Positions 7,468 to 14,808 of a DNA stretch of 33,155 bases are shown here, one piece after another; the first letter of the stretch is position 1; every line of letters starts with the position of its first letter. The notes below the pieces were generated by a model, which did not search any database, was not told the origin of the DNA, and saw only the letters and a program-made list of their open reading frames with translations. The position numbers and the translations under genes were made by a program. This DNA comes from 2-02-FULL-45-10 sp046590235 (lineage in GTDB: Bacteria > Patescibacteriota > Patescibacteriia > Magasanikbacterales > GWA2-37-8), in assembly GCA_046590235.1 (NCBI GenBank), contig JBKJTY010000005.1, positions 1 to 33,155 on the forward strand, given 5' to 3'.

Positions 7468-8412
7468 CTATTTATTTTTGCTATTCTCGGAAGCGAAGAT
7501 TAACCACGAAGTAATCGGCTTACCGTTCTTAATAATTGCCTGACCCGGATTAAAAACCTTTTCATTCCAAAATTTTCTATACCCCAAGGTGTACACCGCG
7601 CCCAACCCAGTAAACTCATAATACTTTGCGACTTCTAAACGGGCTTCATCAATTGGAAGATTCACCACTCGTGAAACCTCCTCAACAACCTCATCAAACG
7701 TACCACCACGAACAGTAAGTGTATCACCAAGCAACCTAACAGCGCGCAATCTAAATTCGTAACTTCTATCTTTAACAATCCACTCGGCCAGCGCTTCTGG
7801 CGTCAACGTTCCCGCCGGGGCAATAATTCGCTGAATGACCTGAGCATGTTTACCGTTTTTAACAACATCGACCATTAAACTTTCAGCCAAAACAGCAACC
7901 CCTTCAAAAAAAGCTCGCTCTTCCATTAGGTCAATAAACCCTGCGGCCCCTTTATGCTTAATCGCTTCTAAGTGGGCGAGATGAGCAACATTATGCGGAA
8001 TATCAAATGACAACTGCGTAGCAAGATCAGTCGCTTCAGGAATGAAATAATCAATACCATCAGACTTCAAAGACCAAAAAAGATGTTGGTTCTTAGGGTT
8101 ACCTTTCGTATATATATCAATAGGGAAAGCCGGTTTAAGACCAAAAATTTCCCCCTTAAAATATTCAATAAGCTGAACTGTTTTTTCTAAATCAACTTTA
8201 GTCTGCAACTCGGAAGGAATAGTCGGATGTTCAGTTTGACGCCACATTTCCAATTCACTCTGAGCCTGATGCAACTCCTGATCTGAAAAAATTTTCAAAC
8301 CAAAAGCCCGCTCTATTTCTGGCCCACTCACAAAAAACTCCTTTTTATCCTTACCTAGTAGCAAATTATTACATCGCAAACGAATAGTGTCTACGATCTT
8401 TCTGATACGCAC
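7468..8412 (-). CDS. DUF885/M3-like zincin homologue with HNVAH in place of HEXXH
   Basis: The 314-residue soluble product has no signal peptide. Its centre reads DIPHNVAHLAHLE (residues 137-149). H140 and H144 have the spacing of a HEXXH zinc site, but the catalytic Glu is Asn141. About 26 residues later comes ERAFFEGVAVLAESLM (165-180), like the F/Y-x-EG-x-A-x-x-x-E element that supplies the third ligand (E170) in DUF885 peptidases. Near the C-terminus, EARLEVAKYYEFTGLGAVYTLGY resembles the EvxRYxxxPGQAxxYxxG segment of the same family (shown here in parts: EARLEVAKYY then GAVYTLGY). I infer a metal-binding but non-peptidase or altered enzyme. Family assignment is from motif reading only. 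It overlaps the upstream small gene by 22 bp and is followed by the MFS gene. Confidence 0.6.
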   Translation of the reverse strand: MRIRKIVDTIRLRCNNLLLGKDKKEFFVSGPEIERAFGLKIFSDQELHQAQSELEMWRQTEHPTIPSELQTKVDLEKTVQLIEYFKGEIFGLKPAFPIDIYTKGNPKNQHLFWSLKSDGIDYFIPEATDLATQLSFDIPHNVAHLAHLEAIKHKGAAGFIDLMEERAFFEGVAVLAESLMVDVVKNGKHAQVIQRIIAPAGTLTPEALAEWIVKDRSYEFRLRAVRLLGDTLTVRGGTFDEVVEEVSRVVNLPIDEARLEVAKYYEFTGLGAVYTLGYRKFWNEKVFNPGQAIIKNGKPITSWLIFASENSKNK

Positions 8413-8813
8413 TCGCTCAGTGTCGCTAAAAACAGTTTTAACCCAACACTTTCGCTTAAATTTATTATGCGATCTAAAAAAGATAAACTTTTCTGAACTA
8501 AAACAGGATCATTATGCACCACATCAGGCTTAACTGAATTTTCAATGATAGCCGTTACAACACTATACATTTCAGCTATTTGCTCGGCTGTTTCTTTGGT
8601 TAAATTTTTAACATTACATCGTGCTAAGAGACTAGAAAGAACTGCTAAATCATAAATTTTTGCCGGCTGCTGCAATAATTTATGCTCGATCTCCCCTAAC
8701 CGCTCTGATAAATTAAAGGTATCTTCAATATCGGCTTCAAAAGAAGAATTTTGAATATACGGTTCAATTTTAACGTAATCAGGGACCATCTTCTTCTCCA
8801 TAATCATTTTCAC
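8391..8813 (-). CDS. Small helical protein of unknown function
   Basis: No family recognised. The 140-residue product is acidic-to-neutral, predicted mostly helical (for example ERLGEIEHKLLQ, ETAEQIAEMYSVVTAII, FLDRIINLSESVGLKLFL), without signal peptide or membrane helix. A GTG at 8813 has AGGA six bases upstream; ATG codons at 8807 and 8801 are alternatives. The 22-bp overlap with the zincin-like gene implies translational coupling, so it may be a partner or carrier for that protein. The sequence upstream (8814-8896) is AT-rich with TTGATA-like and TATATT-like elements, but no clean promoter. Confidence 0.7.
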   Translation of the reverse strand: MKMIMEKKMVPDYVKIEPYIQNSSFEADIEDTFNLSERLGEIEHKLLQQPAKIYDLAVLSSLLARCNVKNLTKETAEQIAEMYSVVTAIIENSVKPDVVHNDPVLVQKSLSFLDRIINLSESVGLKLFLATLSECVSERS

Positions 8814-8896
8814 TTAAAATCCTACTAATAAATATATAATCTCTATCTTATCAAATTAAACACGTTTCGTCTTTAGTTAACAGAAAATAATTCGAA

Positions 8897-9850
8897 CTAA
8901 AAATTAAATCTAACCCTAAGTAATAAACGATTAATATCTTTGAAGGAATCCCTACTATGCAAAATTTCGTGGTTATTAGTAAGCATTACCTCGTCTTTTT
9001 TTAACAAAATTCTTACCTGACTTTTATCATCAGCAACTATTTTTTCAAGCATATCAAGCGCATACTTTTCTTCAGGCTGAGGACTTAAACGTAGGACGCG
9101 AAACCCTTCATTAATAGTATCAAAACGATAGCGAATAAAAGGTTTATTCCCAAAAACTGCCGCGCGATTAAGCTCCGGCCGATTATCATCCCTTGTCTTA
9201 GTAAAAATTGTGGGTACACGAAAAGGGTATGTATGGGTAAATAACGTTTGAAGGATAGTGCCTCCATCCGGCAACAAAGCCAACTGTTGTAGCACATATC
9301 GTCCATCAACCAGAGCGTTGACACCCTGACCATTTTTATCAGGAGTGACACACCACAACGTAGCCACTTCTTCTGGCGCGGGGAAATATTGAGTATCAGT
9401 ATGAAAGCTAGCCTCATGGTTGTGCTGAGAAAAAGTCACAAAGGTAACCTTACTCTTTTTATCAACGGTAACCGGCCAAATTATTTGCTTGCGAATTTGA
9501 TCAGTTGGAGTAGGCTTACCCATTAACGCGCAAAAACCAACAACGAATATGTCCCTGACTGTAGGAGGTAAATTAACAAAACCAACATTTTTAAGGACAA
9601 TAAAACGAAAATCATTTTGCAGCCGCAACTTAATGTTTTGCGCATAAGTAAGCAAACGCGGGGAAAATGTCTTAAAAACGTCAGTGATTATTGCATGATT
9701 ACTATGATCATCAATATCAATACTGCCTAATGCAGCCAAGGCCTCAATAAGCTTAACAGGAATTACCCCACATTCCTTCGAAAAATCGCTATAAAAAGCA
9801 CTGCGTTTAAGGTTCGCTTTTCTCCAAATTTTTATTTTAGGATTTTTCAT
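8897..9850 (-). CDS. Fe(II)/2-oxoglutarate-dependent dioxygenase, TauD/TfdA-like
   Basis: The 317-residue product has the 2-His-1-carboxylate facial triad of the clavaminate synthase/TauD fold. HxD is FHTDTQY (H150, D152), and the distal His is in TNNHEILHSRDSF (H298, R300), followed by NRLLLRVRF, whose Arg would bind 2-oxoglutarate. QHNHEASFHTD and the downstream GGTILQTL-type loop also fit. Enzymes of this family hydroxylate or desaturate small molecules or amino acids; the substrate is unknown. It is the first gene of the cluster, 83 bp before the small helical gene. A possible promoter, TTGCTC-17-TAGCCT, and a GCTC-TTTT-GAGC palindrome lie upstream around 9890-9910. Confidence 0.85.
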   Translation of the reverse strand: MKNPKIKIWRKANLKRSAFYSDFSKECGVIPVKLIEALAALGSIDIDDHSNHAIITDVFKTFSPRLLTYAQNIKLRLQNDFRFIVLKNVGFVNLPPTVRDIFVVGFCALMGKPTPTDQIRKQIIWPVTVDKKSKVTFVTFSQHNHEASFHTDTQYFPAPEEVATLWCVTPDKNGQGVNALVDGRYVLQQLALLPDGGTILQTLFTHTYPFRVPTIFTKTRDDNRPELNRAAVFGNKPFIRYRFDTINEGFRVLRLSPQPEEKYALDMLEKIVADDKSQVRILLKKDEVMLTNNHEILHSRDSFKDINRLLLRVRFNF

Positions 9851-9921
9851 GATTCCAAAAAAAATGCTTTAACAATAGCAGGCTAGCAGAAAAAGCTCTT
9901 TTGAGCAAGTATCTGGCATAT

Positions 9922-9953
9922 AAAAATGCACAGCCATTAAGCTGTGCATTTTT
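9922..9953. terminator. Intrinsic terminator downstream of the lipoprotein gene
   Basis: A 13-bp perfect stem (9922-9934 with 9941-9953, core TGCACAGC/GCTGTGCA) has a 6-nt loop, with A-run and T-run flanks. It is placed to stop the minus-strand lipoprotein transcript before the dioxygenase gene. Confidence 0.85.
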
Positions 9954-10020
9954 TACGTAGACTATGACATTGACCGTTGGAACCATTTCTTTAAGGAAAT
10001 ATTTAATTGGAAGCTATTTG

Positions 10021-10914
10021 TTACCGAGCAGCACAAGCAAAAATACCCTGGCTAGTAAACTTGTCTAAAATAGCCGAGTCTCCATCTGTAAGGATTTCAT
10101 CAGTTACAGTCTTAACAAGATCTTTTTTTGTAACACAGGTAATAGAACCGTTCTGGTTATCGCTTCCTTTACGTTCAATAGCTAATACACAAAAATCAGC
10201 TACTTTCTTTTCAATCATTATTGAGTAACTAACTTTAAGATCGGGGTTATTAATATACAAACTTGCTGGCGCACAATTATTTACAGCTGCTTTACTAAAA
10301 CATTCTTTATCAGTACTACCGCAGGAAGATTGTTTAATAGTTGTCTTATTTGAAATTTCGACAATGACAGTACCATTTTTCATTACATTATCGGAAATAG
10401 AAAGATTTATTTTTTCACCACCAAGGTATGCAAAATCAATTGCCATTTTAGACGTGTCTCTGTGTTTATACTCTTGCACAATCGTACTTATACCACCTGA
10501 AATTTCAGTTATACTTTGAAGCATTAAAATGCATTCGCCATCTTTATAGCCTTTAATCTCATATTTTTGCTCTGGAAAAGCGATTTGTTTTAAAAGTCGC
10601 TCCGCGGTATTAGCGTAAGTAGCGTTTGGGTTAGTTGCTTCGTATAATGAGAGCGATCCTTTTGCTAAAGAGCAAGTTTTTATCGCTTCCAAGAGACACT
10701 TACCAACTCGACCGCACTCTTTTATTACCATTGCAGGCTTGCTCGGTGTTTCTTGTTTTGAGGTGGAGGTTATTGACTTTGGCTCTGGGTTAACCACTTT
10801 TTTCTCTTCAGTTTTTACAACTGTCTCTGGCTCGTTTTTTACCAAAAGAGAATTATTAGCACACCCTGCACCGACTAATATAATCAGTGTTACTAAGCTT
10901 AATAAACGTTTCAT
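10021..10914 (-). CDS. Putative lipoprotein of unknown function
   Basis: From the ATG at 10914 the product is 297 residues. It starts MKRLLSLVTLIILVGAGC, a type II signal peptide with lipobox GAGC and Cys18 as the lipidation site. A Ser/Thr/Lys/Pro-rich spacer follows (to about residue 60), and then a folded part with several cysteines (CGRVGKCLL, SCGSTDKECF). No family recognised; surface location on the outer leaflet of the membrane is inferred from the lipobox. A longer reading from 10986 adds 24 residues without a signal and is rejected. A good promoter lies just upstream and a terminator follows. Confidence 0.82.
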   Translation of the reverse strand: MKRLLSLVTLIILVGAGCANNSLLVKNEPETVVKTEEKKVVNPEPKSITSTSKQETPSKPAMVIKECGRVGKCLLEAIKTCSLAKGSLSLYEATNPNATYANTAERLLKQIAFPEQKYEIKGYKDGECILMLQSITEISGGISTIVQEYKHRDTSKMAIDFAYLGGEKINLSISDNVMKNGTVIVEISNKTTIKQSSCGSTDKECFSKAAVNNCAPASLYINNPDLKVSYSIMIEKKVADFCVLAIERKGSDNQNGSITCVTKKDLVKTVTDEILTDGDSAILDKFTSQGIFACAAR

Positions 10915-10938
10915 AAAAGTAATTAAAAGTATGCTGAC

Positions 10939-10967
10939 ATCGTAACATACCTCATACATAATATCAA
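10939..10967 (-). promoter_or_regulatory. Promoter of the lipoprotein gene
   Basis: Minus strand TTGATA (10962-10967), 17 bp, TACGAT (10939-10944), with TG one base before the -10 (extended -10). The leader would be about 20 nt to the ATG at 10914. The -35 box abuts the tRNA-like fragment at 10971. Confidence 0.65.
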
Positions 10968-10970
10968 CGT

Positions 10971-10992
10971 GGTTCGATTCCCCCAACCTCCA
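10971..10992 (+). other. tRNA 3'-end-like fragment (T-loop to discriminator)
   Basis: The 22 bases starting GGTTCGATTCC and ending CAACCTCCA have the layout of a tRNA 3' end: T-loop TTCGATT, a C-rich 3' T-stem arm and a 7-nt acceptor strand AACCTCC plus A. The implied 5' acceptor strand GGAGGTT, as in many tRNA-Ser genes, is not found upstream, and the 5' T-stem arm (CGTGG) pairs only partly. It is therefore a remnant or chance match, not a functional tRNA. Confidence 0.35.
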
Positions 10993-11076
10993 AATAATTT
11001 TTAGGCTAATTCTTCAAGAAACGAAACTGTAAATTTTTGGCAGTTGGAACCCGAGAATCTTCCCTAACCTTAGAAC

Positions 11077-11103
11077 AAAAAAGAACTTACAAAACGTAAG
11101 TTC
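11077..11103 (-). terminator. Terminator of the tRNA-Glu transcript
   Basis: An 8-bp stem GAACTTAC/GTAAGTTC (11083-11090 with 11096-11103) has a 5-nt loop and is followed on the minus strand by six T (11077-11082). It lies just after the tRNA 3' end. Confidence 0.8.
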
Positions 11104-11111
11104 CCTTATAG

Positions 11112-11183
11112 TAGCCCGTACGGGAATCGCACCCGTCTTTGTTCCGTGAGAGGGAACTGTCCTAGCTGATAGACGAACGGGCC
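11112..11183 (-). tRNA. tRNA-Glu, anticodon CUC
   Basis: The 72-nt cloverleaf can be folded by eye. The acceptor is GGCCCGT with ACGGGCT (G1-U72 wobble, discriminator A). The D arm is GTC/GAC with loop TATCAGCTAG. The anticodon stem is GTTCC/GGAAC with loop CTCTCAC, giving anticodon CUC, which reads GAG. The T stem is ACGGG/CCCGT. The T loop is TGCGATT, so position 55 is G where almost all elongator tRNAs have U (pseudouridine). CCA is not encoded (the next bases are CTA), so it must be added by a nucleotidyltransferase. It lies between murF and the lipoprotein gene and is followed by its own terminator. Confidence 0.92.
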
Positions 11184-11228
11184 ATATCAGCGTTGGTCAG
11201 TGTAGCAAAAACAAGCTACAAAGTCAAT

Positions 11229-12524
11229 CTAGCGTGTGAGCCATTCTTCATCCTGCCGTACCAACAAATCCTTCGCTTTAAGCGGTTCAGCCATCACCTC
11301 TTTCACAATTTTTTCCATACGTGAACCTTGAGAACCTTTGATAAGCACCACATCCCCTTTTCCAAGCTTACTCTGTAAAAACTTACCCGCTTCAACACTA
11401 TCAGCAAACGAACTAATATGTGATGCGTCAAGCCCTGCCTCTTCAGCAGCTTCAGCAGTAATTTTTGACGCTGGACCAACAGTAATTAAATAATTAATAC
11501 CGAGCTCGGCTACCACATGCCCCATTTCACGATGAGCAATTTCTGTTTCAGGGCCAAGCTCAAGCATATCACCTAAGATGGCATAACTTTTTGCGTCATC
11601 AGCTAATTTAATAGTTGCGAGAGTGTTTAATGCCCCTCGTACCGCTGCTGGACTGGAATTATAGGTATCATCAATGAGTAGCGTATTTTTAATACCAGGG
11701 ATAGCACGCATATGACCAGCCAGCGGTTTCAGGCGTCGCAACGCTTCCGCTGCTTCAAGCATATTGATACCAAACACGGTACCAACCGCCAACGCAGACA
11801 AAGTTGCTGGAATAAAACTATGACTGATAATATCAGGCAAGAAAACTGGAACAATAGTTCCCTTGTAGTTAATTTTGAAATTAAAACCAATCGGACGGCG
11901 ACCATCTTCACTCAATAAAACATTTAAATCTGTAGCACGTAAATCAGCACCCTCTTTAAAACCATACGTAATTTTTTCAGCTTTGGTCACGCTCGCATTT
12001 TCCATGACAATTTGATTGTCAAAATTCAACACTGCGAAACCATCCGGGCGTAAGTGTGAAATAATAATTCTTTTTTCTTGAGCAATTTTATTAATAGTCT
12101 TAAAAAATTCTGTATGCGCGTGGGAGATAAATGTTAGCACACCAACTTTACACGGTGCCATGTCTACCAAATATTGAATATCCCCTGGTTTGTCTGCACC
12201 CATTTCTAAAACTAAGACTTGTGGATAATCTTTTGTTCGCACCACCATGAGTTTTAGTGCTTTGAAAAAAACAGCAATCCAACCAACCAGCGAACTACCA
12301 GGACTTTTATTAACACCAATAATAGTTAACGGTACTCCAATTTCATTGTTATAGTTTTTCTTACTTTCACGAACATTAAAACGCGATCGCAAAACTTCTG
12401 CAATCGCTTCTTTGGAAGATGTCTTTCCTACTGAGCCGGTAATACCAACGACGTCTGGATGATACTTTTTTAAGATGTTTTTAGCAAAGAAACGAAGTAA
12501 AAAATGCAAGAGAGTCATGAACAT
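11229..12524 (-). CDS. murF: UDP-MurNAc-tripeptide--D-Ala-D-Ala ligase (MurF-type Mur ligase), short N-terminus
   Basis: MurF adds D-Ala-D-Ala to the UDP-MurNAc-tripeptide, the last cytoplasmic step of the peptidoglycan stem peptide. The 431-residue product shows the Mur ligase ATP site GITGSVGKTSSKE (27-39), the NYNNEIGVPLT motif, LEMGADKPGDI, ISHAHTEFF, DDTYNSSPAAVRGAL and LGDMLELG. The usual N-terminal UDP-binding domain (about 80 residues) is missing. Instead a short hydrophobic/basic segment (MTLLHFLLRFFAKNILKK) leads straight into the ATPase domain, which could touch the membrane. A MurT-like or other Mur-ligase role cannot be excluded. The ATG at 12518 is an alternative start. The penicillin-binding protein gene lies upstream on the same strand, separated by a 175-bp spacer that holds an inverted repeat. 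Confidence 0.9.
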   Translation of the reverse strand: MFMTLLHFLLRFFAKNILKKYHPDVVGITGSVGKTSSKEAIAEVLRSRFNVRESKKNYNNEIGVPLTIIGVNKSPGSSLVGWIAVFFKALKLMVVRTKDYPQVLVLEMGADKPGDIQYLVDMAPCKVGVLTFISHAHTEFFKTINKIAQEKRIIISHLRPDGFAVLNFDNQIVMENASVTKAEKITYGFKEGADLRATDLNVLLSEDGRRPIGFNFKINYKGTIVPVFLPDIISHSFIPATLSALAVGTVFGINMLEAAEALRRLKPLAGHMRAIPGIKNTLLIDDTYNSSPAAVRGALNTLATIKLADDAKSYAILGDMLELGPETEIAHREMGHVVAELGINYLITVGPASKITAEAAEEAGLDASHISSFADSVEAGKFLQSKLGKGDVVLIKGSQGSRMEKIVKEVMAEPLKAKDLLVRQDEEWLTR

Positions 12525-12549
12525 ACTTTTATATAATTAAAATCAAGTA

Positions 12550-12637
12550 TGTCATTCTGAGGAACCGAAGAATCTTCCGCTTATGCCGTTTAAAACTGTC
12601 GTAAAAGGAAGATCCTTCACATCCGTTCAGGATGACA
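12550..12637. repeat. Dispersed inverted repeat (REP/MITE-like) between ftsI and murF
   Basis: The left arm is TGTCATTCTGAGGAACCGAA continuing to AATCTTCC (12550-12578). The right arm, GGAAGATCC to GGATGACA (12607-12637), is its imperfect reverse complement, so the transcript could form a long hairpin. A further partial arm (GAATGACAATCGG) follows at about 12648-12660. TGTCATTCTGA...GAATCTTC is a motif I associate with short dispersed repeats of CPR genomes. The rest of the 12525-12699 spacer shows no gene. Confidence 0.75.
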
Positions 12638-12699
12638 TTCTAATCAGAATGACAATCGGTGAAAACGTACTATAACTGATTACCTGCGGTTTGGACAGG

Positions 12700-14439
12700 C
12701 TATTTATCCACTTTAGTGCCATCAATGCCATAATAGGTCAAAGCAAAGGATAAAACATCTTTAAATACAGGAATTGTGGATTCTTCAGACCACTCTTTGT
12801 CAGGTTCTTCATACTTTACTACCAGAACAAACTGCGGGTTTTCAGCCGGCGCAAAACCGACAAACGTCTGATTGGTGCGTGTATCACTATATCTTCCGTT
12901 TTCCGCCACCTGCGCTGTCCCCGTCTTGCCGCCTACATAATACCGCGGGACACGAGCTGCTTTATAATGATTTTCAACTACTGACACTAACATCCCAGAT
13001 AGTAATTTTGCAGCACGTGATGATATTATTTGTTCTAATTCTGGTGATGCACGCTGCTTGCGACCGTCTGGATAACGTACCTCTTCAACAATATACGGCT
13101 TAGGAAGTTTACCTTCATTTGCAATTGCAGAATACGCAGCCGCAAGCTGGAGCGGTGTAGCGGTTAACCCCTGACCAAATGAACCGTTAGCCCCAAAAAT
13201 TGCCCCTCGTTTTGAGAGCGATGAGATATCACCTGACAATTCGGTATTCAACTCAATCCCTGTTTTCTGTCCAAAACCAAATTTTTCTATATACGATTTA
13301 AATTGCTCACCACCAATTAACGTTTCCACCCAAACCAATGTAGTATTAACAGAATTCTCCAGCGCCTGTGTCATCGTATGTCTTCCATAACATTTCAAAA
13401 GCGCATTCTTAATAGTATGACCATCAACTTTAATCGAACACGGATCAGTATATTCAGTATTTGGCGTAATAAGACCAAGATCTAAGGCTGCCGCCATCGT
13501 AAACGGTTTAAAAACAGAACCAGGTTCATACGGCGTGTATACAGACGTATTATTAAATGCCGCAATATCAGTTACTTTAGAAAAATTATTGGGATCAAAA
13601 TCTGGCTCACTACACATTGCCAATATCGCACCCGTTTTTGGATTCATCAAAACAAGTGAAGCCGATTTTGCTTTATACAACTTCATCCCCTCTCGCAAAC
13701 GTTCGCAAGCTTTAAATTCTAACGTTCGATCGATGGTCAGCAATAAATCAGTACCATTTTCAGCATTGACTGACGTACGATCAGCCAACGTAATCCAGCT
13801 ACCGTGTGCAGTTTTTTCACCAAAAGCAAAACCACCTTGTCCTGCCAAACTTTTATCCCAGTAACTTTCAATACCATAACGACCAACAAGATGACCTGCG
13901 TCATTTGGTGCAGCGAAACCGAGTACGGCAGCTGCTAATGTTTCTTCTGGATAATAACGATATGTTTGCGCGGTAGTTGCAATTCCTTTTATATGCAAAT
14001 CATTAACCGCCTTAGCCGCCTCTTCGGTAACTTTCTTGGCAATAACCGCATAACTGTTATCTTTGGACAGTTTATCTGAAATACTTTTTTGATCACCAGC
14101 ATCAAGGTCTAGCAAGCGAACTAAAGCTGCAGTAGTAGAAGCAACATGACTCTCCGGAATTTCTTTAGGAATGGCGTACACTAAATAATAATCTTTATTA
14201 ACTACTGCTGGGAATTCTACTTTAGAGCGGCTATCCTGAATAAAAATAGAACCACGCTCTGGGTGAAGTTTTTGATAAATTTCATGGGAATTGAGAGCGA
14301 ACAAAGCATAGTAATCATGCTTCATGACCTGCAAATAAAATAATCGCCCGACTATCCAGAGGGTTATTAAAAGTACGCCTAGCGCTACAAAGCGCAATCG
14401 ATCAGCGTCAAACGTGGCTTGTTTTTTGAAGAAGGCCAT
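12700..14439 (-). CDS. ftsI: Penicillin-binding protein, FtsI/PBP2-type transpeptidase (class B)
   Basis: Class B penicillin-binding proteins cross-link peptidoglycan at the septum (FtsI) or side wall (PBP2). From the ATG at 14439 the product is 579 residues, with one N-terminal transmembrane helix (about 17-36) and then a dimerisation domain that includes ERGSIF. The transpeptidase domain has the catalytic SxxK in YEPGSVFKP (S308, K311), SxN in ALENSVNTTL (363-365) and KTG in VGGKTGTAQVA (505-507). Length and order match FtsI-like proteins; FtsI versus PBP2 is not decided by sequence alone. It lies upstream of murF in a cell-wall cluster. A -10 lies only 7 bp before the ATG, so the mRNA may be nearly leaderless. 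Confidence 0.92.
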   Translation of the reverse strand: MAFFKKQATFDADRLRFVALGVLLITLWIVGRLFYLQVMKHDYYALFALNSHEIYQKLHPERGSIFIQDSRSKVEFPAVVNKDYYLVYAIPKEIPESHVASTTAALVRLLDLDAGDQKSISDKLSKDNSYAVIAKKVTEEAAKAVNDLHIKGIATTAQTYRYYPEETLAAAVLGFAAPNDAGHLVGRYGIESYWDKSLAGQGGFAFGEKTAHGSWITLADRTSVNAENGTDLLLTIDRTLEFKACERLREGMKLYKAKSASLVLMNPKTGAILAMCSEPDFDPNNFSKVTDIAAFNNTSVYTPYEPGSVFKPFTMAAALDLGLITPNTEYTDPCSIKVDGHTIKNALLKCYGRHTMTQALENSVNTTLVWVETLIGGEQFKSYIEKFGFGQKTGIELNTELSGDISSLSKRGAIFGANGSFGQGLTATPLQLAAAYSAIANEGKLPKPYIVEEVRYPDGRKQRASPELEQIISSRAAKLLSGMLVSVVENHYKAARVPRYYVGGKTGTAQVAENGRYSDTRTNQTFVGFAPAENPQFVLVVKYEEPDKEWSEESTIPVFKDVLSFALTYYGIDGTKVDK

Positions 14440-14446
14440 AGCACGT

Positions 14447-14475
14447 AGTATACACAAAAACGCGCATAAAAAGAA
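14447..14475 (-). promoter_or_regulatory. Candidate promoter of the penicillin-binding protein gene
   Basis: Minus strand TATACT (14447-14452) with a weak -35 TTCTTT (14470-14475) at 17 bp. Only about 7 bp separate the -10 from the ATG, which predicts a leaderless or very short-leader mRNA. The -35 overlaps the U-tract of the upstream terminator. Confidence 0.42.
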
Positions 14476-14476
14476 G

Positions 14477-14507
14477 GCGGGCGTCCGAGTAAAACTCGAA
14501 CGCCCGC
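14477..14507 (-). terminator. Terminator of the 60-residue GC-rich gene
   Basis: Stem GCGGGCGT/ACGCCCGC (14477-14484 with 14500-14507) is extended after one mismatch by CGAGT/ACTCG around an AAA loop. On the minus strand it is followed by a T-rich tract (CTTCTTTTTATG). It lies 25 bp after the stop codon at 14533. Confidence 0.8.
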
Positions 14508-14532
14508 GTTGGGGTGGAAGGGCGAAGCGCTG

Positions 14533-14715
14533 CTAGGCGGCCATCTTGTTGGCGGGCACCTGCTCCTGCAGGGTCATGGTCGGCGGCTGCGTAGCAACCA
14601 CCGGCTTCTTCGCGATGTACTTCTTCTGTGGACGCCCGGTGACGTCCTCGTCGTGGTCAGCGTCGTTAAACCGGTGATCAGCTTTCCGCTTGTCGGTGAG
14701 CGACTTCTCCTTCAC
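14533..14715 (-). CDS. Small charged hypothetical protein with complete expression signals
   Basis: No family recognised. The 60-residue product (starting MKEKSLTDKRKADHRF) has a strongly charged N-terminal half, a KKYIAKKP patch and a Pro/Gln/Met-rich C-terminal tail, and looks disordered. Evidence that it is real: a GTG start at 14715 preceded five bases upstream by a perfect Shine-Dalgarno AAGGAGGT (14721-14728), a promoter TTGACT-17-TATTAT at 14809-14837, and a GC-rich terminator. The coding DNA is roughly 60% GC by eye, clearly above the flanking ftsI and typA. The overlapping plus-strand frame is a shadow. Function is unknown; a DNA/RNA-binding or stress peptide is only a guess. Confidence 0.72.
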   Translation of the reverse strand: MKEKSLTDKRKADHRFNDADHDEDVTGRPQKKYIAKKPVVATQPPTMTLQEQVPANKMAA

Positions 14716-14808
14716 GGTCGACCTCCTTTTCGGGTTGGACAGCTATCTAAAGATGCTACCACCTACAAATAGCTGCCCCCGAATGGAAATACGATTTTAT
14801 TAAGCAAA

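Noticed and set aside
10640..10992. tmRNA ending at the GGTTCGATTCC...CCTCCA sequence
   Set aside because: The upstream 350 bases are solid lipoprotein coding sequence, no tag peptide frame or 5' acceptor strand is present.
14509..14772. 87-codon plus-strand frame over the 60-residue gene
   Set aside because: It covers the minus-strand Shine-Dalgarno and leader and has no ribosome binding site of its own.
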